A DNA stretch of 36,594 nt from Terrabacter tumescens (GTDB taxonomy: Bacteria > Actinomycetota > Actinomycetes > Actinomycetales > Dermatophilaceae), in NCBI RefSeq assembly GCF_014646815.1, contig NZ_BMNZ01000005.1:143777-180370 (forward strand). The letters run 5' to 3'. The position numbers and the translations under genes are program-made. Below are positions 24,990 through 34,208 of the stretch, piece by piece (positions within the stretch are counted from its first letter, which is position 1; each line of letters opens with the position of its first letter). The notes beneath the pieces are model-generated. The model worked only from the letters and a program-made list of their open reading frames with translations, was not told the origin of the DNA and did not search any database.

Positions 24990-25187
24990 GTGACCGAGCA
25001 CTGGGTGTCTGCCGACGTGATCGCTGAGCACCTCGGCGTGACCAAGGACAGCATCTACGTCTGGATCGCCAACAGGGAGATGCCCGCTCACAGGGTCGGG
25101 CGGCTGTGGAAGTTCCAGATCACTGAGGTGGACGCGTGGGTGCGCGGTGCCGGCGCGCCCGACGCCGCCGACGAGAAGCTCGACTGA
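24990..25187 (+). CDS. Excisionase-type HTH protein heading the defence operon
   Basis: This 65-residue MerR/excisionase-type winged HTH protein has SADVIAEHLGVTKDSIYVWI as the helix-turn-helix. HRVGRLWKFQITEVDAWVRG is the wing and last helix. GTG 24990 is the only start giving a compact HTH domain and has a -10-like TAACCT seven bases upstream. Its stop TGA overlaps the helicase ATG (TGATG), so translation is coupled. It is a second excisionase-like protein, distinct from the one beside int. Here it more likely controls the operon or guides it to DNA than acts in excision. That role is inferred from position. Confidence 0.85.
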   Translation: MTEHWVSADVIAEHLGVTKDSIYVWIANREMPAHRVGRLWKFQITEVDAWVRGAGAPDAADEKLD

Positions 25188-28100
25188 TGAGGATCATCGA
25201 CAACCTCAACGAACTCCTCGGCGACGATCTAAGGGGCTCAATTAAGCCCGGGTCAAGGCTGCGGATCGCGGCAAGCACGTTCTCGATCTTCGCCTACGAG
25301 GCGCTGAAAGATGAACTCCAGTCGATCAAGGAGCTGGAGTTCATCTTCACGTCGCCGTCGTTCACAACGGCGAAGGCGACCGACAAACCTGCGGCGGAGA
25401 AGCGGCAATTCTTCATCCCGAACGACAAGAACCGGGATGCCGCGCTGTACGGCACCGAGTTCGAGATCCGCCTGCGGAACAAACTGACCCAGCGCGCCAT
25501 CGCGCGGGAGTGCGCGGAGTGGGTGCGGCAGAAGGTCACCTTCCGCTCGAACCGCACGGGCGCACCGATGCAGTCGTTCGCCGTGGTCGACGACACCGCC
25601 GCATACGCCCCGCTCCAAGGCTTTACGACAGCTGACCTCGGCTATGAGCGAGGACCGGCCGTGTCGAACATGGTGCACAAGATCGATGATGCGCCGTTCA
25701 CGCAGCAGTACATCCAGCTCTTCGACCAGATCTGGCACAACCCCGACCAGGTCGAGGACGTGACGACGGCCGTACGCGAGCACATCGCCAGCGTGTACGC
25801 GGAGAGCTCCCCGCAACGGGTGTACTTCCAGATTCTGTTCAACCTGTTCAGCGAGTTCCTCGACGACATCAGCGAAGACGTGCTGCCCAACGACCTGACT
25901 GGCTACCAACAAACCGAGGCCTGGAAAGCCCTGTACAACTTTCAACGGGATGCTGCGACCGGCGTGATCAACAAGCTTGAGACCTACAACGGCTGCATCC
26001 TCGCCGACAGTGTGGGCTTGGGGAAGACGTTCACGGCGCTGGCGGTGATCAAGTACTACGAGCTGCGCAACAAGACCGTGCTCGTCCTGGCGCCGAAGAA
26101 GCTCGCCGACAACTGGACGAACTACAACAGCAACTACACGACGAACATCTTCGCCAAGGACCGCTTCAGCTACGACGTCCTCGCCCACACCGACCTATCG
26201 CGCGACGGCGGCGCGTCGCTAGGCAAGCGGCTCGATCTGATCAACTGGGGCAACTACGACCTCGTCGTGATCGACGAGTCACACAACTTCCGCAACGCCG
26301 ACTACGTGCAGGATCGCGAGACCCGCTACCAGCGGCTGATGCGCAGGGTCATCCGCGAGGGCGTGAAGACCAAGGTGCTGATGCTGTCGGCGACCCCGGT
26401 GAACAACCGGTTCAACGACCTGCGCAATCAGCTCGCCTTGGCCTACGAGGGCGAGTCGGCGCAACTCGCTGCAAAGCTGAACATCCAGACGGGGATCGAG
26501 GAGATCTTCCGGCAAGCTCAGCGCGTCTTCAACGAGTGGTCCGACCTGCCGCCCGAGGAACGCACGACGGAAGCGATCCTTGCCCGGCTGGACTTCGACT
26601 TCTTCGAACTACTCGACGCGGTGACCATCGCCCGCTCCCGCAAGCACATCCAGGCGTTCTACGACACCACGGACATCGGCCTATTCCCCGAGCGACTAAA
26701 GCCCGCCTCGCTGCGACCGCCCCTCACCGACCTGGCCGAGGCGCCTACATTCAACGAGATCTTCGAGCAACTCCAGCTCCTGACGCTCGCTGTTTACACG
26801 CCCTTGGCGTACGTGTTCCCGAGCCGACGCGACAAGTACGAATTGATCTACGGGGCCGGGTCGGGCCAGAACTACATGGGCGGGGAGACCGCAAACCTCG
26901 GTGCGGCCAGCCGCGAGCAGGGCATCCGCAAGCTCATGACCGTGAACCTGCTCAAGCGGCTGGAATCCAGCATTCAAGCATTCCGGCTGACGCTGAACCG
27001 TCTCGAGTTCACGCTCGCCGAGGCGATCGAGGCCGTCGACAACCACACCGCAAACATTGCAGACATCGTTTCCGCGTTCGCCGACATCGACGCTGACGAT
27101 GACGACTTTGAGTTCCCGACGAGCGGGAGTGTCGGCCGGAAGGTTCAGATCGACCTGGCCGACATGGATGTCGACTCGTGGAGCCTCGACCTTATAAACG
27201 ACCGCAAGGTCATCCAACAGCTCCTCGCCTCGATCAGCGGCATCACTCCCGAGCGCGACTCGAAACTGGGCACGCTACGCGAGCTCGTCTCCGGTAAGTT
27301 CGCCGAGCCGCTGAACCCCGGTAACCGCAAGGTGCTGATCTTCTCCGCCTTCGCCGACACGGCCGAGTACCTCTACAAGAACCTCGCCCCAGTGCTGAAG
27401 CAGCATGGCTATGACAGCGCCCTCGTCACGGGCCAGGGCCACCCATCCACGACGGTCGGCAAGGGCTACGGCTTCCAGCAGACCCTCACGCTGTTTTCGC
27501 CCCGGTCGAAGCAGCGGCACCTCGTGATGCCCAAGGAGTCCTCCGAGATCGACGTCCTCATCGGCACCGACTGCATCAGCGAGGGTCAGAACCTTCAAGA
27601 CTGCGATTTCCTCGTCAACTACGACATCCACTGGAACCCGGTGCGGATCATTCAGCGGTTCGGTCGCATCGATCGCATCGGCTCGACCAATGAGCGCATC
27701 CAGCTCGTCAACTTCTGGCCGGACATCTCCTTGGACGAGTACATCAACCTCAAGGAGCGCGTCGAGAACCGCATGGTCATCGCCGACCTTGCCGCGACCG
27801 CCGATGACAACGTGCTCACCCAAGAGGCCAGCGACGCGGCCTTCCGCAAGGAGCAGCTTCGTAAGCTCCAGGACGAAGTCATCGAACTCGAAGACGTCCG
27901 CACGGGTGTATCGATCACTGACCTTGGCCTGAATGACTTCCGCATGGACCTGCTCGGCTACATCAAGGAGTACGGCGATCTGGCCGGCACCCCGAAGGGC
28001 ATACACGCCGTCGTGCCCGCGGACAGCGACAAGGGCCTCAAGCCAGGTGTCCTGTTCGTGCTGCGCAACATCAACGCCGACGAGCACATCAACCGTGGCA

Positions 28101-28459
28101 ACCGCCTCCACCCGCACTACCTCGTGTACCTCGGCGAACGGGGCGAAGTAATCGCCGACCACACCGAGGTCAAACACCTTCTCGACCTGGTCCGCGCCGG
28201 ATGCCGCAACCGCGACGAACCAGCCTGGGAGGTTTGCCGCGTCTTCAACACCGCCACCCGCGACGGTGCCGACATGGCCAAGTACAGCCACCTGCTCACC
28301 GAGGCGATCCGCTCCATGGTCGACGTCACCGAGGAGCGCGACGTCGACAGCCTCTTCAGCGCCGGGCACACCACCGCCCTTGTGCAGACCATCGCCGGGC
28401 TCGACGACTTCGAGCTGATCGCCTTCCTTGCCATCGTCGAGGAGCCCGCCGGTGCCTGA
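25187..28459 (+). CDS. SNF2-like helicase with degenerate PLD-like N-terminal domain
   Basis: This 1090-residue superfamily 2 ATPase would translocate on DNA as the motor of the defence operon. The N-terminus (residues about 1-175) looks like a phospholipase D-type fold: SRLRIAASTFSIFAYEAL, then ELEFIFTSPSF. I see no HxKxxxxD motif, so this domain is probably inactive as a nuclease and may bind DNA. The helicase has motif I ADSVGLGKT (Lys280), DESH (363-366), LSATPVNNRF, motif V GTDCISEGQNLQDCD and motif VI QRFGRIDRIGS (from Gln823). The C-terminal 250 residues are a helical and beta region without a known motif. ATG 25187 is coupled to the HTH gene by TGATG. A longer open frame upstream would overlap that gene. 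The end overlaps the DUF4391 gene. Confidence 0.9.
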   Translation: MRIIDNLNELLGDDLRGSIKPGSRLRIAASTFSIFAYEALKDELQSIKELEFIFTSPSFTTAKATDKPAAEKRQFFIPNDKNRDAALYGTEFEIRLRNKLTQRAIARECAEWVRQKVTFRSNRTGAPMQSFAVVDDTAAYAPLQGFTTADLGYERGPAVSNMVHKIDDAPFTQQYIQLFDQIWHNPDQVEDVTTAVREHIASVYAESSPQRVYFQILFNLFSEFLDDISEDVLPNDLTGYQQTEAWKALYNFQRDAATGVINKLETYNGCILADSVGLGKTFTALAVIKYYELRNKTVLVLAPKKLADNWTNYNSNYTTNIFAKDRFSYDVLAHTDLSRDGGASLGKRLDLINWGNYDLVVIDESHNFRNADYVQDRETRYQRLMRRVIREGVKTKVLMLSATPVNNRFNDLRNQLALAYEGESAQLAAKLNIQTGIEEIFRQAQRVFNEWSDLPPEERTTEAILARLDFDFFELLDAVTIARSRKHIQAFYDTTDIGLFPERLKPASLRPPLTDLAEAPTFNEIFEQLQLLTLAVYTPLAYVFPSRRDKYELIYGAGSGQNYMGGETANLGAASREQGIRKLMTVNLLKRLESSIQAFRLTLNRLEFTLAEAIEAVDNHTANIADIVSAFADIDADDDDFEFPTSGSVGRKVQIDLADMDVDSWSLDLINDRKVIQQLLASISGITPERDSKLGTLRELVSGKFAEPLNPGNRKVLIFSAFADTAEYLYKNLAPVLKQHGYDSALVTGQGHPSTTVGKGYGFQQTLTLFSPRSKQRHLVMPKESSEIDVLIGTDCISEGQNLQDCDFLVNYDIHWNPVRIIQRFGRIDRIGSTNERIQLVNFWPDISLDEYINLKERVENRMVIADLAATADDNVLTQEASDAAFRKEQLRKLQDEVIELEDVRTGVSITDLGLNDFRMDLLGYIKEYGDLAGTPKGIHAVVPADSDKGLKPGVLFVLRNINADEHINRGNRLHPHYLVYLGERGEVIADHTEVKHLLDLVRAGCRNRDEPAWEVCRVFNTATRDGADMAKYSHLLTEAIRSMVDVTEERDVDSLFSAGHTTALVQTIAGLDDFELIAFLAIVEEPAGA

Positions 28460-29144
28460 GGCTGCCCAGACGCCGGTCCTCTTCCGGTGGCCTCCAGCTG
28501 CCGCGTTCGGGCGCACCGTGCCGAAGACGAAGTTCTACGAACACGGCAACGTCCGCGCCGGGCTTCGCGAGAAGTTCGTCGAGGAGATTCAACGCGTCGC
28601 TTGGGCCTACAAGCTCGCGGACGACACCATTCACCTGCGCGGCACGACCTCAGTGCCCGAGATCCAGGTCTTCATCGTCGAAACCAAGGGCGCGGACGTC
28701 TCCGACGACGTCCTCACCGCCATCGACAAGACGGTGCACTTCCCGATCGTCTTCGAGGTCGCCAGCGGCGACCGAGTGCGTACCGTTGCCGCCCAGAAGT
28801 CTCTACACGACAGGTCCCCTAGGATCGGCACCTACTTCACCACCGGCTGGCAAGCCGCCGACGCCCAGCGCCGACCTCTGCCCAGCGCACTCGACCTACC
28901 TGGCCTGTATGAGGCGATCCTCACGGCTCTGCTGCCAGTAGCGACGCGCGCTGGCGAGACAGTGGCGACAGCGACCGTCAGGCTAGACCGAGCCCGAAAA
29001 CTTCAGCGCGAGATAGCCGCACTGGAGAAGACGTTGCGCACCGAACCACAACTCAACCGCAAGATCGAACTCCGGAGGCAGATCAAGCAACGCACGGTAG
29101 TGCTCACCGGGCTGATTGATCCCGCACCGACCAATAAGGAATGA
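28452..29144 (+). CDS. DUF4391 protein
   Basis: This 230-residue protein matches the DUF4391 family. Shared blocks are the start VLFRWPPAAAFGRTVPKTKF, then EIQRVAWAYKLADDTIHL, EIQVFIVE, DVLTAIDKTVHFPIVFEV, and a Lys/Arg/Leu-rich helical C-terminus that looks like a coiled coil (KLQREIAALEKTLR). Biochemical function is unknown. The family is recurrently found between a PLD/SNF2-type helicase and a DNA methyltransferase in defence islands, which is the order here. GTG 28452 follows GAGGAG and overlaps the helicase end by eight bases. The stop overlaps the next ATG (ATGA). It may be an adaptor between the helicase and the modification enzymes. Confidence 0.87.
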   Translation: MPEAAQTPVLFRWPPAAAFGRTVPKTKFYEHGNVRAGLREKFVEEIQRVAWAYKLADDTIHLRGTTSVPEIQVFIVETKGADVSDDVLTAIDKTVHFPIVFEVASGDRVRTVAAQKSLHDRSPRIGTYFTTGWQAADAQRRPLPSALDLPGLYEAILTALLPVATRAGETVATATVRLDRARKLQREIAALEKTLRTEPQLNRKIELRRQIKQRTVVLTGLIDPAPTNKE

Positions 29145-31111
29145 CCGTGGACAAGCTCCAGATGCGCTCGCCAGATCTCACCCAGCGCAAGATCGACCAC
29201 ATCGCCGAACTGTTTCCCACGGTCGTCACCGAGACCCTCGACGCCGACGGCAACCCCATCCGCGCTGTCGACTTCGACGCACTCCGCCAAGAGCTCTCCA
29301 ACCACATCGTCGAAGGACCCCAGGAGCGGTACCAACTCGACTGGCCCGGCAAGCGTGCCGCCGCCTTGGCCGCCAACGCGCCGATCGCGATGACGCTGCG
29401 CCCCGTGCGCGAGGAATCGATCGACTTCGATACGACTAAGAACCTCTTCATCGAGGGGGACAACCTGGAGGCACTCAAACTCCTCCAAGAGTCGTACCTC
29501 GGCAAAGTCAAGGTCATCTACATCGACCCTCCGTACAACACCGGCAACGACTTCGTCTACGACGACGTCTTCGCCGAGTCGAGCGCTGACTACCTCGCCC
29601 GTTCGGGCCAGAAGTCGGAAACGGGCGACCGCCTCGTCGCTAACACCGAGGCGAACGGCCGATTCCATTCCGACTGGCTCAGCATGATGTACTCCCGGCT
29701 GAAGCTCGCGCGTGGCCTGCTGACCGACGACGGGATCATCATCACCGCGATCGGCGACCACGAGCATGCGAACCTCCGCCTACTCCTCGATCAGGTCTTC
29801 GGGGCCCAGAACTTCATCTCAGACGTCGTGTGGCAAGGCGGTCGCAAGAACGACTCACGCTACGTATCCAACGGCGCGGACTACATGCTCATCTACGCGA
29901 AGAACGAGACGCAGCTGAGCGAGCTCGGTGTGCGGTGGCGAGAGCCCAAGGTCGGTCTCGACACGGCGTTGGCGAAAGCCGCATCGATTTGGTCGACCCG
30001 TCAGAGCGACGACGACGCCTCCGTCCAGTGGAAGGCCTGGCTGAAGAGCAAGAAGACCGCCGGTGAGATCACCGATTCGGTAGCGCGGTACGACCAGCTT
30101 CAGTCCGGGACGGGCCGACCGATGAACACCTACGGCAACATCACGTGGCCCGGCCGAGGCGGGCCCAGATACGAGGTTCTCCATCCGACGACGCGGAAAC
30201 CGGTGTCGCTTCCGAAGACCGGCTGGCGCTTTCAGAATGACGAGATGGATCGTCGGATCGCGGCGGGACAGATCTGGTTCGGCGCGGACGAGACAGCGAT
30301 CCCTCGTGGGATCTCCTTCCTTGACGAGACCAACGAGCAGGTTGCGATCTCCGTGTTCGAGCAGGACCGCAAGGCCGCTAGCACCGACATGCGCAACCTC
30401 ATGGGCGAGATCGTCTTCGAGAATCCCAAGGACCGGCGCGTCCTTGCGCGTTGGATCCGTCTCGTCACCGGGGGGACGAAAGACGCCGTCGTCCTAGACT
30501 TCTTCGCTGGCTCTGGCTCGACTGGCCACGCCGTCATGGACCTCAATGCGCTAGATGGCGGGGATCGCCGATACATCCTTGTCCAGCTTGACGAGGAGGT
30601 TCACCACCCTCACTACGACACCATCGCGAGTATCGCCCGTGAACGCCTGCGCCGCGCCGGCGTACAGGCGAAGCAGGCTGCTGGGCTGCTGGGCGCGGAT
30701 CTCGACGTAGGCTTCCGATCGTTACACGTGGCGACGACCAACATGGCTGACACCCTCGCGACCCCGGACGACCTGACGCAGTACGCGCTCTCCGAGGCAG
30801 TCGGCAGCGTAAAGCCCGACCGCACCGACGAAGACCTGCTCTTCCAGGTGCTGCTCGACTGGGGACTCGATCTCGCTGAGTCGATCATGGCCGAAGACAT
30901 CGGTGGCCGACGAGTGCTGTCCGTCGCCGATGACGCTCTGGTTGCGTGCTTTGCCGACGAGGTCACCGACGCCATCGTGCAGCACATTGCCAACAGGCAC
31001 CCGCTGCGTGCCGTGTTCCTGGATGCGGGCTTCCCCAGCGACGCCGCGCGGATCAACGCCGAGCAGTTCTTCCGCGAGGTGTCACCCGAGACAGAGGTAA
31101 GGGCGATCTGA
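29141..31111 (+). CDS. mod: Type III-like DNA methyltransferase (Mod)
   Basis: This 656-residue methyltransferase should modify a short DNA sequence and protect the host. It is a beta-class enzyme: motif IV IDPPYNTGND (Asp129-Pro-Pro-Tyr132) precedes motif I DFFAGSGSTGH (453-463). The DPPY motif and architecture are those of N6-adenine/N4-cytosine enzymes, and with an adjacent res gene adenine is the likelier target. The target-recognition region lies between, about residues 230-420. The C-terminal 120 residues form an extension. The start ATG at 29141 overlaps the DUF4391 stop by ATGA. It is full length with no visible breaks. The res gene begins four bases after it. Confidence 0.95.
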   Translation: MTVDKLQMRSPDLTQRKIDHIAELFPTVVTETLDADGNPIRAVDFDALRQELSNHIVEGPQERYQLDWPGKRAAALAANAPIAMTLRPVREESIDFDTTKNLFIEGDNLEALKLLQESYLGKVKVIYIDPPYNTGNDFVYDDVFAESSADYLARSGQKSETGDRLVANTEANGRFHSDWLSMMYSRLKLARGLLTDDGIIITAIGDHEHANLRLLLDQVFGAQNFISDVVWQGGRKNDSRYVSNGADYMLIYAKNETQLSELGVRWREPKVGLDTALAKAASIWSTRQSDDDASVQWKAWLKSKKTAGEITDSVARYDQLQSGTGRPMNTYGNITWPGRGGPRYEVLHPTTRKPVSLPKTGWRFQNDEMDRRIAAGQIWFGADETAIPRGISFLDETNEQVAISVFEQDRKAASTDMRNLMGEIVFENPKDRRVLARWIRLVTGGTKDAVVLDFFAGSGSTGHAVMDLNALDGGDRRYILVQLDEEVHHPHYDTIASIARERLRRAGVQAKQAAGLLGADLDVGFRSLHVATTNMADTLATPDDLTQYALSEAVGSVKPDRTDEDLLFQVLLDWGLDLAESIMAEDIGGRRVLSVADDALVACFADEVTDAIVQHIANRHPLRAVFLDAGFPSDAARINAEQFFREVSPETEVRAI

Positions 31112-31115
31112 CCTG

Positions 31116-34100
31116 ATGAAGCTCCAGTTCAAGGTCCAGCAGTACCAGACCGAGGCCGTCGATGCCGTGGTCGACGTGTTCACCGGGCAGCCGTATGCCG
31201 ACGGGGTGAAGTACCGCATCGACCCGGGCAAGGAGGCGGCGATGACCTTGCTGGAGGACGCGGGCCTGCGCAACGCTGCGATCGCGCTGACGCCACCGCA
31301 GCTGCTGACGAACGTCCACCGGGTGCAGCAGGCGCGCGGGCTAGAGTTGTCAAAGGATCTGAGAGACCCGGTCAAGAAGTCGGCGGCCCCAATCAATCTC
31401 GACATCGAGATGGAGACCGGCACCGGCAAGACCTATGTCTACATCAAGACGATGATGGAGCTTCACAAGCGGTACGGGTGGTCAAAGTTCATCGTGGTCG
31501 TACCGTCCGTCGCGATCCGCGAGGGGGTGAAGAAGTCGTTCGACATCACCGCCGAGCATTTCCAGCACTTCTACGGCACCAAGCCGCGCGCATTCATCTA
31601 CAACTCCTCACGGCTGCACGAGCTGGAGCGGTTCTCGTCCGACTCGGGCGTGCAGGTGATGATCATAAACATCCAGGCGTTCAACGCCACTGGCAAGGAC
31701 GCCCGCCGCATATACGAGGTGCTTGACGACTTCCAGTCCCGCAGACCCATCGACGTGATAGCGGCGAACCGACCGATCCTCATCATCGACGAGCCACAGA
31801 AGATCGAGGGCGATGCGAAGAAGCCGTCGAAGTCGTTGGAGGCGCTCGGGTTGTTCAACGCCCTCTTAGCACTGCGGTACTCGGCCACGCACAAGATCGA
31901 GCGCACCAAGGTGCACCGCCTCGACGCGGTCGACGCCTACAACCAAAAGCTCGTGAAGAAGATCGCGGTGCGCGGCATCACGGTCAAGAACTTGGCCGGC
32001 AGCAGCGCCTACCTGTACGTCGACGGGCTAGAGGTCGGCAAGGGAACAGAATTCCCAAAGGCTAGGGTCGAGCTGGAGGTGCAGACCGCCCAAGGCATCA
32101 AGCGGCAGGTGAAGCGCCTGAGCCGTGGCATGAACCTGCATGACATCTCCGGCGGCATAGAGGCATACAAGGGCCTGTTCATCCGCGACGTCGACGCCAA
32201 TCGCGACATTGTCGAGCTGAGCAACGGCGACATCGTCAGCGCAGGTGAGGTCACCGAGGACGTCGCTGAGGACCAGAAGCGACGCATCCAGATTCGCGAG
32301 GTCATACGAGCCCACCTCGACAAGGAGCGCGAGCTGTTCGCGCAGGGCATCAAGACGCTGTCGCTGTTCTTCATCGACGAGGTCGCCAAGTACCGAGACT
32401 ACGAGCGCGACGACACGCTCGGCGAGTACGCGCGCGTCTTCGAGCAGGAGTACCAGGCGGTGCTCGACGACTACCTCGGCCAGCTCGACTTCGACGAGGC
32501 CGCCGAGCGATACCACAAGCACGTCGAGGCGATACCGGTGCGCTCGACACATGAGGGCTACTTCTCGATCGACAAGAGGACCGGCCGCTCCATCGACGGC
32601 AAGATCGCCGCGCGCGGCGACTTCGCCGGTCAGTCGGACGACGTCGACGCGTACGACCTGATCCTCAAGGACAAGGAGCGGCTGTTGTCGTTTGAGGAGC
32701 CAGTGCGATTCATCTGGTCGCATTCGGCGCTGCGCGAGGGCTGGGACAACCCGAACGTATTCGTGATGGGGATGCTCAAGAAGAGCGACAGCACCACCAC
32801 GCGGCGACAGGAGATCGGCCGCGGGCTGCGGCTGTCAGTCGACCAGCACGGCGAGCGAATGGACAATCCGGTCACCGTGCACGAGATCAACGAACTGACC
32901 GTCGTGACCGACGAGTCCTACACCGACTACGTCACTGCCCTGCAGAAGGAGATCGTCGAGTCGCTGTCGGCCCGGCCGCGCAAGGCGAGCGTCGACTACT
33001 TCACTGGAAAGCAATTCAAGCTGGCCGACGGTTCAACGAGCGTGCTGGAGAAGGCGGTGGCCCAGGCGCTCTACAACCACCTGATCCGTCACGACTACAT
33101 CGACGATGACGGCCTGGTCACGCAGGCGTACAAGGACGCCCGCACTGACGGCACCCTCGCCGCACCGACCGCCGAGGTGCTCAAGCCGGTGATCGACTTC
33201 GCCTGGCCGCTCGTCGATGCGCTATACCTCGACGTTCCCAAGCCGATCGATGGCCGCAAGCCGAAAAAGATCCCGCTAAACGAGGCCAACTTCACGAAGC
33301 GCGAGTTCCAGGAGCTGTGGAGCCGCATCAGCCACAAGGCCGTCTACCAGGTCGAGTTCGACTCCGCCGAATTGATCCGCAACTGCATCCGTGTTCTCGA
33401 CACATACCTGAACGTCACCGTCATGCAGTACCTCGTCGAGACAGGCAAGCAGCTCGTGGGCCTCGAAGTCGAGCAGCTCGAAGCAGGAACCGGTTTCAAG
33501 GTGTCTGAGACGAAGGTCGAGCACTCGGCCGTGTCAGCGGGCTCGACGGTCGAGTACGACCTCCTCGGCGAGATCGCGGAGAAGACCCAGCTCACCCGCC
33601 GGACTTGCGCGGCAATCCTTGCGGGCATTAACCCCGGCACGTTCGCAAAGTTCAAGCAGAACCCCGAGCAGTTCATCACCGAGACCGCCCGGCTCATCAA
33701 CGAGCAGAAGGCCGCGGTGATCGTGGAGCACCTCAGCTACGACCCTCTCGACAACCGCTACGACTCCTCGATCTTCACCGAGAACCAGACCGCCCAGGAC
33801 CTGTCGAAGGTGGGCCAGAAACTGAAGAAGAGCGTCTACGAGTACGTCGTCACCGACTCGAAGGTCGAGAGATCGTTCGTCGAGCAGCTCGACGTGTCCG
33901 CCGAGGTCGTCGTTTACTCCAAGCTGCCGCGCGGGTTCTTCATCCCGACACCGGTCGGCGACTACAACCCCGACTGGGCCATCGCGTTCCGAGACGACGT
34001 CACGCAGCTCAAGCACGTGTACTTCGTCGCCGAGACCAAGGGCTCCATGTCAACGCTCCAGCTCAAGGGTGTCGAAAACGCCAAGATCGAGTGCGCCCGC

Positions 34101-34199
34101 AAATTCTTCGCCTCGCTCAACGGCAAGGCCGAGCACGACGGTGTGAAGTACGAAGTAGTCGACAGCTACTCCAAGCTCATGGACCTTGTAACGGAGTAA
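31116..34199 (+). CDS. res: Type III-like restriction subunit (Res)
   Basis: This 1027-residue helicase-nuclease would cut unmodified DNA. The motor has motif I METGTGKT (99-106), motif II DEPQ (225-228), LRYSATH and, further on, motif VI EIGRGLRL. The C-terminal PD-(D/E)XK nuclease has YNPDW (Asp953), then VAETKG (Glu973, Lys975). These motifs are all intact, so it is expected to be active. Like EcoP15I/EcoP1I Res proteins it would act together with the Mod subunit encoded just upstream, four bases away. ATG 31116 is the only good start. What the added helicase and DUF4391 gene do in this complex is unknown. Confidence 0.95.
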   Translation: MKLQFKVQQYQTEAVDAVVDVFTGQPYADGVKYRIDPGKEAAMTLLEDAGLRNAAIALTPPQLLTNVHRVQQARGLELSKDLRDPVKKSAAPINLDIEMETGTGKTYVYIKTMMELHKRYGWSKFIVVVPSVAIREGVKKSFDITAEHFQHFYGTKPRAFIYNSSRLHELERFSSDSGVQVMIINIQAFNATGKDARRIYEVLDDFQSRRPIDVIAANRPILIIDEPQKIEGDAKKPSKSLEALGLFNALLALRYSATHKIERTKVHRLDAVDAYNQKLVKKIAVRGITVKNLAGSSAYLYVDGLEVGKGTEFPKARVELEVQTAQGIKRQVKRLSRGMNLHDISGGIEAYKGLFIRDVDANRDIVELSNGDIVSAGEVTEDVAEDQKRRIQIREVIRAHLDKERELFAQGIKTLSLFFIDEVAKYRDYERDDTLGEYARVFEQEYQAVLDDYLGQLDFDEAAERYHKHVEAIPVRSTHEGYFSIDKRTGRSIDGKIAARGDFAGQSDDVDAYDLILKDKERLLSFEEPVRFIWSHSALREGWDNPNVFVMGMLKKSDSTTTRRQEIGRGLRLSVDQHGERMDNPVTVHEINELTVVTDESYTDYVTALQKEIVESLSARPRKASVDYFTGKQFKLADGSTSVLEKAVAQALYNHLIRHDYIDDDGLVTQAYKDARTDGTLAAPTAEVLKPVIDFAWPLVDALYLDVPKPIDGRKPKKIPLNEANFTKREFQELWSRISHKAVYQVEFDSAELIRNCIRVLDTYLNVTVMQYLVETGKQLVGLEVEQLEAGTGFKVSETKVEHSAVSAGSTVEYDLLGEIAEKTQLTRRTCAAILAGINPGTFAKFKQNPEQFITETARLINEQKAAVIVEHLSYDPLDNRYDSSIFTENQTAQDLSKVGQKLKKSVYEYVVTDSKVERSFVEQLDVSAEVVVYSKLPRGFFIPTPVGDYNPDWAIAFRDDVTQLKHVYFVAETKGSMSTLQLKGVENAKIECARKFFASLNGKAEHDGVKYEVVDSYSKLMDLVTE

Positions 34200-34208
34200 G
34201 GACCAACG

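Noticed and set aside
27275-28516. Long minus-strand open frame (413 codons) opposite the helicase
   Set aside because: It is the complement of the helicase C-terminal part, which carries clear motifs V and VI on the plus strand. The antisense product is Val/Gly/Asp-rich without any domain.
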